From contig QXCR01000038.1 in NCBI GenBank assembly GCA_004380135.1, positions 62,001 to 126,000 of the forward strand: a stretch of 64,000 nt of DNA. Reading direction: 5' to 3'. Position 1 is the stretch's first letter; each line of letters begins with the position of its first letter. A program made the position numbers and the translations under genes. The DNA comes from Stemphylium vesicarium (Eukaryota > Ascomycota > Dothideomycetes > Pleosporales > Pleosporaceae). This document shows positions 21,036 to 32,616 of this stretch, piece after piece. Under the pieces are notes generated by a model. It saw nothing but the letters and a program-made list of their open reading frames with translations. It was not told where the DNA came from and made no database searches.

Positions 21036-22940
21036 TTAACGAAAGATCGGTTGTTGAGGAACTGGGAGTTGGTTGAACTGGTTGGTCTCAGGCCAAGCAC
21101 TTCGGTCCATATATGGCAAAAGGCCAGAGCGACGGTCGGTCATGGGTCGTCCCAACGGCTGATATTGCATCTGGTCATATGCGATATTCCGGGCTGGATT
21201 ATGAATCGATGTCTGAGGTGGTGGGACAAGGAGAGTGTGTACGCCACGAACCGGTCGATATGGGGATTGACGCTGGTTGAGGAAGTGCGATGGCGACAAC
21301 TGTCTTGAAGTTGTTGGCAAATAGGACGCATTTGTAGGCGAAGATCCGGCAGAGGGTGGGTAAGGGCTGATCTGGCGGGATTGGTCGGTAGAGGGGGTGT
21401 AAGTGTGGGGATATTGAGGGGGTCCCGAGGATGTAGGTGTGCTACTAGGCTGTTGCCACTGGACTGGTGGTGGGTAAACCATAGCCATTGACCGACCTCC
21501 AGGAACTGGCAAAGGAAGCTCTGACCAGTTCTTCAACTGAGGAGGTGGTGCCTGCTGCGGCGGAGGTATCGAGAGGCTCGGCAGAGGGGGCAAGCGGTTT
21601 ACCGAAGGTGGTGGCTCGAAAGACCTGTTGATAGGTGTTTGCAGTGTGGGAATCAAAGGTGCATTGCTATATGGCCCAGGCGCAAACCCGTGAGCCTGAC
21701 GCTTCATCGGAGGCTCGGTGCTGTAATCAGCACTGCGCTTGCGTTGAATGGGACCTAGTTCTGGGAGAGCGCCAATGGGAGACACGGTAGCGGATGTTGC
21801 TTGCGGTTGCAACAGCGGGGTGTTCGAAAGCCCCATATGGGTCGGAGAATACATCATCGAAGTCGATGGGGACGTTTGCTGCTGGGTTGGTGGAGATGGA
21901 ACCAAGTTCGAAGGGAGTCCGAGCATATTCTGGGGTCCAACAGGGCTTACCGCACCAGATGCCGGTATTTTGGAAGCTCGGTCGAAAAAGGTACCGAATT
22001 TTCCCAGGATGCCGTGCCACTCTGTCCACTTCTCCTGCGATGTGAAGAGACTGTATCGCATGTTGCTGAGGAATTCCACTTCCATGATATGCACCTCTTG
22101 TACGGAGATGCCGGATACCTCGGCCCACGTCTTGTTCGTGTATGTGTTGTCATCCAGAAACTTGTTGCCAAGCATCAGAGCTACAGTCAAAAGACGGTAT
22201 TCGCTGCCGGGCTTTCCCTTGACGGTTGGGTTGGTCTGCTTCAACCTGTAGATGAACAGTAGTGCGAGAAGGATGACGTTCTGTGCGACTTGAGTGGTGG
22301 TGAGGATTGTTGCAACCCATTTCCTGAAGCCTGTTGTGGGGTGTGCGTCGGGTACGAGAGGCTGCATAGGCTGACGGGGTGAGGATGTGTCGACAACCTG
22401 CTTTAGTGTTGCCGAACTCTCGAACCAGAATAAACAGGTAACCTGAAAAATTAGATAAAAAGTCTCGTTAGGCAGAGATGCGCTACTCACCTCGGCGGCT
22501 AGTTGAGGAAGGCCCTCTTGCGGTGTGCTGATCGTTGACGGTATTCTCAGGTTTGGGGATATTGTCCACTTCTTCCTCGGTGTCTGTGTCATCTCTTGTG
22601 CTTGTGGTTGCTGTCGGGGCGGGCTCGGGCTCCTTGGTGCTGCTGCTGACCTTGAGTTACCAATGGCAGGTAGTTGGTAGCCATACTGGTTTCCCGAGCC
22701 CTGATCTGATGGAAGCGAGACAACCCTCACTGCCGAGCCTGGCAGGTCTGGAGGCGTGAGGGGGGCTCTGGGCGCTGTCCGAAGCGGGTCGTGCTCGTAG
22801 GCGTTGGTCATCCTCGGATATGGAAGCTGCATGGTGGCGTCCAGCTTGGAGGAGCTCTGCGAAGCAGGAGCGTAGAAGTTGAAGGAATGCTCCCGGGGGA
22901 TGGCGTGAGGCATTGGGTGAGGGAGCTGTAGCTCGAGCAT
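21036..22940 (-). CDS. Clg1/Pcl-type cyclin
   Basis: A PHO80/Pcl-family cyclin, expected to bind a Pho85-type cyclin-dependent kinase. The cyclin box follows the intron and includes QNVILLALLFIYRL and then the diagnostic Y-R-L-L-T-V-A-L-M-L-G-N-K-F-L-D-D segment with T-Y-T-N-K-T-W. Exons are 22940-22491 and 22442-21036, about 618 residues. The 48-nt intron (22490-22443) has a GAG/GTGAGT donor, CTAAC branch and TTTTTCAG acceptor, but contains no stop and keeps frame, so an unspliced reading would carry 16 extra residues just before the cyclin box. N- and C-terminal regions are long, Pro/Ser/Gln-rich and disordered, as in yeast Clg1. Kinase partner and role are inferred from family. Confidence 0.82.
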   Translation of the reverse strand: MLELQLPHPMPHAIPREHSFNFYAPASQSSSKLDATMQLPYPRMTNAYEHDPLRTAPRAPLTPPDLPGSAVRVVSLPSDQGSGNQYGYQLPAIGNSRSAAAPRSPSPPRQQPQAQEMTQTPRKKWTISPNLRIPSTISTPQEGLPQLAAEVSSASLPNETFYLIFQVTCLFWFESSATLKQVVDTSSPRQPMQPLVPDAHPTTGFRKWVATILTTTQVAQNVILLALLFIYRLKQTNPTVKGKPGSEYRLLTVALMLGNKFLDDNTYTNKTWAEVSGISVQEVHIMEVEFLSNMRYSLFTSQEKWTEWHGILGKFGTFFDRASKIPASGAVSPVGPQNMLGLPSNLVPSPPTQQQTSPSTSMMYSPTHMGLSNTPLLQPQATSATVSPIGALPELGPIQRKRSADYSTEPPMKRQAHGFAPGPYSNAPLIPTLQTPINRSFEPPPSVNRLPPLPSLSIPPPQQAPPPQLKNWSELPLPVPGGRSMAMVYPPPVQWQQPSSTPTSSGPPQYPHTYTPSTDQSRQISPYPPSAGSSPTNASYLPTTSRQLSPSHFLNQRQSPYRPVRGVHTLLVPPPQTSIHNPARNIAYDQMQYQPLGRPMTDRRSGLLPYMDRSAWPETNQFNQLPVPQQPIFR

Positions 22941-23727
22941 ATGGACGATAAGGTGAAGTAGTGGGACGGCGTCGAGGTTAACGTGAGCGGGCGATCATGG
23001 GCACGGCTGGCGTCCAAGATGGGGTCCAGGCAACTATTATCGGCACGATATCAACCTTCACTGCATGTCCTGGAAGGAAAGAGGTGAGGTGAGCGGTGAC
23101 GGCGGGTGCGGAAGTCAACTATGGTATGGAGCAGGGAGCAAGATATTGTTGACGACAGCCACCTGTGGTCAGCGATATGTGCTAGGCCAATGGAGGCAAC
23201 CTTGTTTTCGGGACACGGCAACGACGCTAGACGGCTAGAAGAGGAGGGTGAGGCAAAGGAGGGTGCAGATGGACACAATAAAGAGACGTCAGGCCCGGTG
23301 AGTGCTCTGGCCGTGTGCTGCTATGCCGGGAGCGGCTTGGTGTTGGGGGGGGGTAGGGTAGTGGTGATTGTGATTGTAGGGGAGGCAGGCGGATTGTCGG
23401 GGGCCCGCACGTTGCTTGCGCAGACATGGCTTGGGGCCGTTGGATTTGAATAAAACATAGGTAATTCACACACACGGAGTCGTGAAGGGCTCGGAAGGTT
23501 CCAGGCAGGAGCGAGCAGGGTAGAAGGAACGCCCCAAGAGGCTGATCCAGGACCCAGAAGGAGAAGCCGCGCTCAGACGCTCTGACATCAACCGCGCCTG
23601 CTGGCGCTAGGCCGCACGGACGCCAGCACAAAGCAACCGCGACCGGGGGCACGCCGCGAGGGTAGGAGTGACCGGACTGGGAGGCTAGCAGCCACCGAGC
23701 AGCCAAGCCGCGCGGGCTAATTAGGAC

Positions 23728-23791
23728 AGAGAGCCCCGTACATGGACAAGGCCATACGTAGAGAGCCCCGTACGAGAGGGCCATCGTAGAC
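23728..23791. repeat. Imperfect 32-bp tandem duplication
   Basis: The 14-base sequence starting AGAGAGCCCCGTAC occurs at 23728 and again 32 bases later at 23760. The following parts of both units share GGCCAT and CGTA. A third copy of AAGGCCATACG occurs near 23808. It lies in the long upstream region of the cyclin gene. Confidence 0.6.
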
Positions 23792-24045
23792 GAAAAAAGC
23801 CCGCCCAAGGCCATACGCCTCGCACTGAGTGGCTACGACTCCATGGAGACGCCCAGCCGACTGACATCACCTCGCTATATCGCTGCGCTGAGTGGCCGGC
23901 GACCATGACTGACGATGCCGGCCGTCGACCGTGAACCGTGACCATGTATGCCCTTTTTTTTTCTTTGCCCTATAGAACCACGACCACGATCGTCAAGGCC
24001 ATGCGCGCGAGGAACAGGAATCTGCACGGCTAGTGCGTGTCCCAA

Positions 24046-24092
24046 GAGTCAGTCAATCAGTCGGTAGTAGTCAGTCAGTCAGTCAGTCAGTC
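24046..24092. repeat. AGTC tetranucleotide microsatellite
   Basis: Six uninterrupted AGTC units occupy 24069-24092, preceded by degenerate copies from 24046. Tetranucleotide tracts of this kind are often length-variable between strains. Confidence 0.85.
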
Positions 24093-24480
24093 GCATCGGG
24101 CTGCGTTTACTAGACGTGGCAGTCACATCAGCCCGCTTGCTTGCCTCGATTCACGCCGTGACCGTCTCTGTCCAAATCTAAACGAAGACGACGGGCATGG
24201 CGGGTCAGATGGCGTGAATAATCAATCCCTGGGCCAAACCCCCCCAAGCACCCGCTGCGCCGCGCGAGACAGCCTCAGCAAGTCCCGCCCGCGATGATTG
24301 GCCCCCCCTCACGAGCAGGCGATGCATCGTGCGCGTCGAGAGGGGCTTCAGCCATCATTCACCCCACCACACACGACGTTTCCCAGTGCGTGCTGCGACA
24401 GTGGGACACCATTCTGGCCACAAACGAAGAAACGATAGCGCTGGTGGACCTCATTAATTCGCTGCATCCTACATGGTAGG

Positions 24481-24516
24481 CCTGCGCCTGCGCCTACCTT
24501 ACGCCTACGCCTGCTG
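24481..24516. repeat. Degenerate CCTGCG/CCTACG hexamer repeat
   Basis: CCTGCG-type hexamers followed by CCTACG-type hexamers form a short GC-rich array. It is inside the gene-poor interval and has no assigned role. Confidence 0.5.
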
Positions 24517-24768
24517 CTCCCCGGAGCGCTGCCGTCTCAGACATTACAGATTGTAAACATCTCCTACGCACCACGGCCAGCTGCACCGGCCAAGGCGGAG
24601 CGCACACATGATTGATGAGCATTGACGGCGGCACGCTGCCACCGACCTAGGCCTCGTACATCTAACTTTTGCAGCAGCAGGAATTGCCGTAAGTGGCTGA
24701 GGTTAGCATGCGCGAGTCTTCGGATAGCGTGGTGCAGAGCGACGCAGCGTATCCGTGGTCCATCCATC

Positions 24769-24783
24769 AATAATAATAATAAT
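24769..24783. repeat. AAT trinucleotide microsatellite
   Basis: Five AAT units in a row, in the gene-poor interval. Confidence 0.7.
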
Positions 24784-27700
24784 CATCGTCTCACACAAGC
24801 AGGCGGTCTGGAAGGGCACCTGGGCACCTTGCGCGAGCTTCATTCCCGTCCATGCCGTGTTTGACGTGGGCCGGCTGTGAGTGGCCCGTTTGGTAGCCGT
24901 CATCTCGACCGCTCGCTGGTGCTGCACTCGCCCTCAGGCATGTAAAAAGCAGACTGCCAGCTGCGACGCCGATGCAAGCGTGCGGCGGCCGCAATTCGCA
25001 AGACTGCGGTGCTGCCGCCAGACTCAGAAGCGATACGAACCAGGCCGCCCAGCCAGCCCGCGCCCTAGTAAAGTCGCGGTCTTACTTTACCCTAAGCATG
25101 CTCCAAGTCCGAGCCCGAACCCTGTCCAACGCGAAGCTTTGCAGGCTGAAGTTTGAGCGAGCGCTGCTGATCGTCAATCCTCTTTTTGCAGACGATTTTG
25201 CTTCGTGTGACTTCCAATCAAGTGGACCCAGACCGCTGCATCCCTCGGTTCCGATGCTTCCGGCGAATCGCACATGTGCATGCACCCCGACGCTAGAGGA
25301 CTTATTGTTATTGAGGCCGGCCAACGTTGCGTGGAATTCCAAGTTGAGGCAATCTGCACTGCAGAACCGCCTTCCCATCGCCCCTGACGAAACACGTATT
25401 GGGCTATTGCGCGCGCCTCAGTTGCTGCATTTCATCACCACCCACGCGTCCATCCGCCCGGCTCATTCGATGGACCGGAATAGCTGGCGCGACACGGCTT
25501 GGAGCATCCACTCGCCGCCGAACGTCTGTGTTGCAAAAAAAAATATCTTGCAACTCCAAGTCCAGTTCCCGGGCGGCGGTTGAATCGCAGCCTGCAGCAG
25601 TGCGCGTGGTGGTTCGCGAGCGCTGACCCGTTGGCTAGCACCACCGTCGTGTGAAGGCATGTTTGCTTCTGCAGTCGTCTGCTTGGCCCATAGTAGCAGA
25701 TAGCCCAGCGTCACAGACGACGCCTCTGCTGAGGCCCGCAGCGCTAACCGTGGAACCGTGACGGGAATATGGCTCTGGCAGCAGCAAGGGATACGCAGCT
25801 GCCCCGTAATCTATCGATAGCAGCTTCTGTGCCGCCGGTGATCCTGCTTTGCAATGCAATGAGGTTGTTGTTGGAATGGTGGAGCATAATGAGCGCCGTC
25901 ATACGTACATATTGCAGGGGTGCCTGTCGCCTTTTCCTCGGACCGTCAGTCGTCGTGAAAAATAGATGCCTACGTAATCAACTCTACACATATTGATGAC
26001 ACGGACAATGGCGAAAGGCTTGGAACAGGGAAAGCATGGACGCATTCCAGATGCCTGTTAGCCCCAACACCCACCGGAGAAGATCAAGTGGGTAGTTGGG
26101 ATACGGCGTTCCATCACGTATCGGTACCATGTCGGTGTGAGGGGCGAGACATCTCAAACACGCCTCCTTCGCTCCATGCAAACTGGAAGCTCGGGATGCC
26201 TGGAAGGCTAGCTCGAATGAGCGAATCATTGCAGTGCGTGATCCGACGTCGATGGTCCTTTACTGTCCAGCGCTGCAATGGTGAGATGCTTCTATCCAAA
26301 CTAAATCTTGGATGCTGTGCATCCTCGGCTGCAATACATGCTCAACTTGCCTGGCCGTCTGGCCGACGTTTCTTGTGGAGATGATGGAGCCTAATCTGGC
26401 GTAGGAAGAGCGATAGCTCCATCCCATGGATCGCGGAGGCGTAGTACGGACGATACTCGGCACCGCTTGCCCTCGCCCTTTATTACACCACTTTACGACC
26501 AGGAGCGCGACTCGTTACCCGACCTGCTCAGCCGTGAATGCAAAATGCGTTGGGTGTAGGGCCGGCCTATGCCATTCCCGGCATATCTATTAGCTCGCCC
26601 TGATGGCGCGCTGAGACGTACCGTGCTTCTACGACGCGTACGTCACGGGACATGGCATTTTATCGTCGATGGGAATCCGCCGTCTGTTTTCAACAATCGT
26701 CTCTGCCGAGCCGCACCATGGAAGCTCGTCTAGTGCATTTATCATCATGCGCAGCAATCCGGCGACAAGATAGCCGTGATCAGGAAGAAAGGAAAATTGC
26801 GCACCCAAACCTTGAGGGTTGGCGCGAACAGCAAGGCGCAAGCCCTTGACCGGCACGCGAGACGGTGGTGGGTATTTCTCACTCTTCTGCCCAGACGCTG
26901 CATTCACAGGCCACCGATCACGCTCGCGGGCAAAAACACATGCGACTCGCCTTGGCTTGTTAAAAGTCCATGGCCTACGCCGCTACGGCTCAATGATTCC
27001 GGTATGCAAGTTTGGGTCTTAGCGGCTGCGCTGCAAAAGCAGAGCGCGATAGACGCACAATCTCGTGCGTGCAAGCGACAAGCCTCATGCCGACTCAGCA
27101 TCTTGTACACTTTTGCCACACAAGAGCACTAGCTTGAGTTTAGCTTCTTCACACAGTGTCCTCCAGATCCATATCACGCCAATTCCCCGCTCTCTGGCGC
27201 GCTGAAAGAAGTAGGTAAGACGACCCCTGACGAATAAGCACTGCGGAACCCCACGCTCCAAAGCAATTACGCCTTTGTCGAACAACGACCCAAACTCAAG
27301 GCGCCCGTGACCGGCTTGATGGGTCCCTTGCTCTACTTTAGATATCATCGTATCAAGGTAAAGTGAGACGCAACCACCCGGGCTGAAAGACTTGTTCGTC
27401 TGACAGTGTTACAGCATGGTGACTGGTCAGCCCATAGGGCGGGAGCGATAGGCTTTATCAAGGGGCACCAATACTTGCTTTGCATCGGAGATTGAACATG
27501 AAAGTATACAAGGGCATTTGTATCGATCTACGGAGCGGTCCTGGCGTGTCCGATGCACACACACGCACTCACTCACAAAGCTGACCCACGACGGACGATG
27601 ACTACGGGTGTATGCATTGCGCCACATGGTCCGTTAGCGAAAGCCTCGCACTTGCAAGTTGGTCAAGCCCTCTCCGTGTGACCAAGTTACACCTTGTTAT

Positions 27701-30082
27701 ATCCCGTGCTTCGAGGTATCATGCAGGAGGTTCCTTCTATTTGCGCCAACGACAACGGTCCCGAGGTCAGTAGAACCTTGCTCACCACCACAACCACAAT
27801 CACCCAAGTTTTCCCCGGGCTGGATTCGCTAAATCGAGGCCCTTCCTTACTTTGTCATGGGCAAATACGCTTTCACAGGCTACACAGCACTTGACCCGCG
27901 TTTCGCTGGTGGCCTAGCGCTGGATATGGCAGCGATGTTCAAGCTTGAACTCAAGCGGTGCTTTCCGCGTGCGTCGAATCACCGTGTCACCATCATGCAA
28001 CAACCGACAAAGCAGATCACGCCAAAGGCCCACTACACACCACCCTCTTGTGTCCAAGACCAGTCCTGCCTTCGTTTGTTCTGACGGTTTGCAGCTTATC
28101 ATCATGGTTAATACGAACGCTCTCTCGGGAACGGACGGCGCACAGCCGAGATGGAGTCTGGCCGCACTTGCCCCTCAACAGGTCGCAGTATATCACATCA
28201 CTTTCAGCTTCCCTTGGGCTTCAAATGACGAATCGACTTGCTCACGTCAACGCAAGATAGCCCCCGCGCCACCTGCATGTCACCAAATAGTTTGGGATGC
28301 CTTGGCTCACTGCCACTATATGCATAGTGTGTGTATATCCTACGGATCGTCGTGACGAGGTTATTGCCACAGGCGGCCGAAAGCTCACTGCTCAGCCTCG
28401 TGCAGCGACAGGGAAATGAAGCAAGCAAGATACCGCAACCAGCCCGTTTGACTCAACGCAAGTGTAAGCCGCGCATATTGTCTCACCGGCTTCGTGTAGG
28501 TGGAGCGCCGACCAACGGCATCTTACGCTGCTTGACTACAGGTACGTCGGGACAAGGAAGAAATGGGCACACCACAAACATGCCGCAATCGGCCCACTCT
28601 CACTTTCAGGTGCGTCGCTTATGTAGGAGCATTCCCATTTGGCACCCTTCCTAGGTGCGCAGCTTTTGCTTTGTCGGCGAGACAAAAAAGTCTGTTTGGG
28701 AGCTTGCCTGACAAGCCACGCGCTTTTCTGCCTTTTGTTGATTTCTCTTTTTTCTCCCTTCACACATGTCCTCCTGCTTTCTCATATTTTCCGGCTTTTC
28801 CTTTGCGTTTCCTCGTTATAATCCGGGTTGCTTTTCCCTTTTGCGACACAAGATCTATTGCCGTCACACTCGCACTCGGGCCAGGATCGTCATAAGCCTG
28901 TAAGCGCGTATCGCTGCCTGCTGCGATGACAGGTCCTTTCGGCCCCTTCACACGGAAGCCCGCCCATCCCCGCATCTTACACCTATACCCGTATACTATC
29001 CGTGGCGTGCAAGGCAAGGTGCAATGTGTAAGTCGAGCATGATTCAGCAAGGAAGGTGGCAACCTGTGCCGGTCGGCGCACATGTGCACTGCCGTGTCGA
29101 CTCTTAACTAGCATTCCATCTCCATTAGCCCGGCTGCACCACCAACTTTCGTCTTACATGCAAGACAAGTGTTGGTCGACCATCACCGCGCAGTAGATTA
29201 CTCCGGTGCCATCCGGTGTTCAATTCCTGTTCACAGACTCAAATCCTGTACACGTCTTACGCAACGACGTCGTCGCCTGTCCTCGGACGTGCACTTCCAT
29301 TCGGAAGCTCCACCTACCGCACCGGCATTAATACAAACTCACCCCCTTCGTCCTCGTCCCGGCAACTACCCTCACCCCTAACACACTCTCATTCCAGATC
29401 CCGCATCTAGCAAGTCATTCCCGCACACGGGCCTGTAGTCGTAACCAACGGCGCCCTCTTTTGCAGCTTCCGGTCTGCGTCGTAAAGTAAACACACGGTG
29501 GACGTGCGTTCGGTGCGACATGTTTCATGGGCAAAGTAGCTGTTTGCCTTTGAAACAATGACTCGCTACGAGGGCCTTTGATACGCGAGCCTCACTAAAT
29601 AACAACACCGCTCCTTGCGCATGGGCGGCTGTGCGCGTGTGATGTGGCGTACTGTGATTAAAGGAGGTTTTTTAGTAGGGTCTTGGTTGAGTTGGGGTGA
29701 TGTATACGTCGTAAAATATACGATGATTGATAGCGATGACCATTTTCTCGAGGATTTTGGTTGAATCACGATGCGAATGATCACGTCACATTTGTCAAGT
29801 TCTCTACATTGCGCCCCTGATCATCATGCTCCTTCGATTCTATTTATAAGTAACACACAACAACTTCACAGGCCGCGCAAGCCTGGAAACGACCGTTCAG
29901 TGGTGTTGCAAATGCATGGATGAGTGTCAGCACAATTCAGTCAGTGGGTCAAGTTGGACAGGGAGTGTTTTTGCTTCATGACATGGCTTATTGAGCCCCG
30001 CAATCGCCCTAATGATACATTTGACCGCGGGCAACTTTGCCCACAGATACACCCTGTATGATACAGACTACAGTGTTGTCCA

Positions 30083-31130
30083 CTAGAACAACCTGTTGTC
30101 GGCACTCGCCTTGGCGGCATCCCTCCTCGCGCTCTGCTTCTTCTTGTCCTTGACCTCGCCCGGCGGCTTGAAGAACAAACTCGGGCTCTCTCCTTGCTTG
30201 ACCATGTAGTTCAGGTAGCCTCGGTGGGCAGGGTCGCGGTAGTATTCAATGTCTTTTCTTGCCGTGGCATCGGGCAGTCTGTACTTGAACTTCTCATTGA
30301 CTTGCTTCATAACGGCAGCCATGATTTCGCTCTTCTTGTCTGCAGCGGTATTCTGCAGGGCGTTGAGAATGGGAGAGGGCAGCTTGCCGGCTGGGGAGCG
30401 GCCGCCGAGAGTGACGAGGTCGGGCGAGGCTTGGAGGGAAATGGTGGGATGTGTTTCGCCGCGCAATACGCGCTTGATGGCAGTGGGGGAGTAGAAGCGG
30501 GTGGTTACGCTGCCACCGAGGGCCTCGATGCGTGCGATTGCGTCGGCGGAGGCTCGCGAGACGATGATGTGTATGGGTGTGGTAAGCTGCTCAGGATTCT
30601 GCAGAAATTATTAGCATTGTGAGCTCCACTCCTCCGACCAGGCTTCATACCCTCGCCAGCAGCTTCACACCGTGTCTCTTGACCCCATGCAGACACCTCG
30701 ACTTGGCCAATTCCTTCATAGTGATGGGCTTCTTCGGGTCCAACCTCCCCTGGTCAATCCAGCTCTGTATTCTGTCCAAATTGATGGGCGACATCTCCAC
30801 CTTGAACGGATTGTGCTTCCCTCGGCCTCGCTCTGGGTTTGTGATCCATTGTGGTGTCTGACCTCCCTCGAAGCCCGTGGGCACTTTGCCGTGCGCATGC
30901 TGTCCCTTTTGACCGCGACCAGCTGTCTTTCCCTTTCCTGACGCAGGACCTCGACCACGGCGAATCTTCTTATTGTAGGCGCCAGCGTTGTCGGAGAGCG
31001 AAGACAGGATGGATGCGCATCTTTGCTGGGCGGGGACGAGGAACGCGGCGGCTAACGGGGCTGCGGCTGACCTGGCGGGATTGCAGACGAGTGATGAGGC
31101 GAATCGAACAGCTCTCAGCCGTGGTGGCAT
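30083..31130 (-). CDS. Mitochondrial large-subunit ribosomal protein uL15m
   Basis: This is the mitochondrial counterpart of bacterial L15 (yeast Mrpl10). Exons 31130-30651 and 30598-30083 join across a 52-nt intron (donor GTATGA, branch GCTAAT, acceptor CTGCAG) to 331 residues. After a basic, Ala/Arg-rich mitochondrial presequence comes the L15 glycine-rich signature K-K-I-R-R-G-R-G-P-A-S-G-K-G-K-T-A-G-R-G, followed by Q-K-G-Q-H-A-H-G and F-E-G-G-Q-T-P. The second exon carries the conserved L15 C-terminal fold, IHIIVSRASADAIARIEALG. The remaining C-terminal extension, ending in a basic Lys/Arg/Ala-rich tail, is usual for fungal mitoribosomal proteins. Assignment is firm. Confidence 0.93.
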
Positions 31131-31896
31131 GGCTGCGGATGGCGATCTTCGTGCTGCCGGCGTGCGTGATGGCGGAGAGCGAGATGCGAAGATTCGATGA
31201 TGACTAAGCTTTCTTCTCCGCGGCCTCTAACCCCATTGGGCCGTAAATGGTCCCGCCGCAATTGCTTACCCACGCGCGTTTCCTGTTGTGCTTTCACTTC
31301 ATTCTGTGCTTCACAGCTCTTCGTTGCATTCTTCCCTCGACATGGGGCGGCTTTTTGCTTCTCAGAGTAAGTCCACCCAGTCCCAGGCCATCCTGAACAT
31401 TCAACTCACTGGCCTAAAGGTGATCACCCCGCCCTGCGCCCACTTCCTGAGCCTCTTCCTCCACACTCTCCTGCTGTCCTCCTTCTTGTACCCCCGGTAA
31501 TTGCGTCAGGGCTCTTTCTCGACCGTGTCGTGCTCAGAAGACCATGTTCAAATGCACCTACCAAACCGGCTTACTTCTTTACTAGAATGGGTAATGCCAC
31601 TGTGGTTACATCACCTCTGGTGCTCATAGCTTCGAATGAATTCCATCGCTTTGACGTAGGTATCCTTCGCTATGAGAATATTGCTCCTGTGCCGGTCCAA
31701 TTGTGGTGAAGCAGTCAAAGATTCACAACAGATGACGCATTGCTTGCAGAAGGGGTTGGGGGATTCCTCTTATCACATAGAGTCAGAAGCTTCCAAGGGC
31801 TGCCACCAGTGATGCGCCAATTTGGTCGCCTTGGTGCCTTTTGCTGCGGGGGTGTTAGTGCAGCGTTGCTTCTTCTCCTGGGCATTTCATTAGACG
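31131..31896. other. Divergent intergenic region
   Basis: This region holds the upstream DNA of uL15m and of the hypothetical gene at 31897. Pyrimidine-rich sequence around 31300-31500 fits a fungal promoter. Possible upstream exons of the right-hand gene cannot be excluded, but I see no strong splice pair. Confidence 0.45.
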
Positions 31897-32616
31897 ATGA
31901 CTCCCAGATCCGGGTACCAATTCACGCTGCGCACAATAAGCGCCGAAAAGAGTGCGCTCAAGATAATGATGGATGCGGGGACCGACCAAAAGGAACCATT
32001 GACTCCGAATATGGCTTTCGGCTGGCTGAACGTCTATGGTTACCTCAACATATTGAACTCGCCGCTTCATAGTCCCGATCCCATTCGATTTCAATATCCC
32101 AAAACCGCATCGCCTGCGGAGAAGCGGGGTTATGTGCTCAGAGAAGTTGAATTTGTTGCCTCTCAGCTCAAGCCGTTATCGCTCGAGATGGAGAGGACGA
32201 GCCATAATGGCAAATGGAAAAATGAGGACGACCTTCGGGCATACATCACGCTAATGTGCATCCTAAGAGAATTCCTAGAGGAAAACTTGCTTGGCCCTAC
32301 GCAGGATACGAAACAGCGAGCTGAGACGCTACACCACTGGTTGAGCGTAGTAGACACCGATCGAGGACTTGAACACAGTCCTGTGGAGTGTCTCAAATAC
32401 TTGCACCACTACAGAGACGGTATGAACAAAGTTAGGAGGAAGGGAGATACGCAGGTTGCTGACAGAGTGGCGCACGCATTTAAAGCAATAAACAAATTGA
32501 TTAAAGGCTTTGGAGAGCATGCACGCCGTCTTGAATCTCGAAAGTTGATTAAGAAGGAGAACGAGTTGGAGAGGCATCAACCGTCACAAGAATTCGACGT
32601 TCAAACCGCAGCGTAA
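31897..32616 (+). CDS. Hypothetical protein
   Basis: An uninterrupted frame of 239 codons. The product is mostly helical-looking and charged, with many Lys, Glu and Leu residues, and ends in a Lys/Arg/Glu-rich stretch that may form a coiled coil. There is no signal peptide, membrane segment or motif that I recognise. The length and balanced composition argue for a real gene, but no family supports it. The first Met may not be the true start, because the preceding sequence is also open to short upstream frames. Confidence 0.5.
   Translation: MTPRSGYQFTLRTISAEKSALKIMMDAGTDQKEPLTPNMAFGWLNVYGYLNILNSPLHSPDPIRFQYPKTASPAEKRGYVLREVEFVASQLKPLSLEMERTSHNGKWKNEDDLRAYITLMCILREFLEENLLGPTQDTKQRAETLHHWLSVVDTDRGLEHSPVECLKYLHHYRDGMNKVRRKGDTQVADRVAHAFKAINKLIKGFGEHARRLESRKLIKKENELERHQPSQEFDVQTAA

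Larger units (their letters stand above)
22941..30082. other. Gene-poor interval of about 7.1 kb
   Basis: No open frame here has domain content or a convincing splice structure, although random frames reach about 200 codons because the DNA is GC-balanced. The base composition is like the neighbouring genes and not AT-rich, so there is no sign of heavy repeat-induced mutation. It lies entirely upstream of the cyclin gene, and could hold a long 5' leader, distal control elements or non-coding transcripts. Short repeats sit at 23728-23791, 24046-24092, 24481-24516 and 24769-24783. Pyrimidine-rich tracts occur near 28740-28850. Confidence 0.45.

Noticed and set aside
23227..23814. 195-codon minus-strand frame upstream of the cyclin
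   Set aside because: Low-complexity Pro/Ser/Leu composition with no domain or splice context; typical chance frame in GC-balanced DNA.
24972..25583. 203-codon plus-strand frame in the gene-poor interval
   Set aside because: No recognisable motif, irregular composition and overlapping frames of similar length on both strands.
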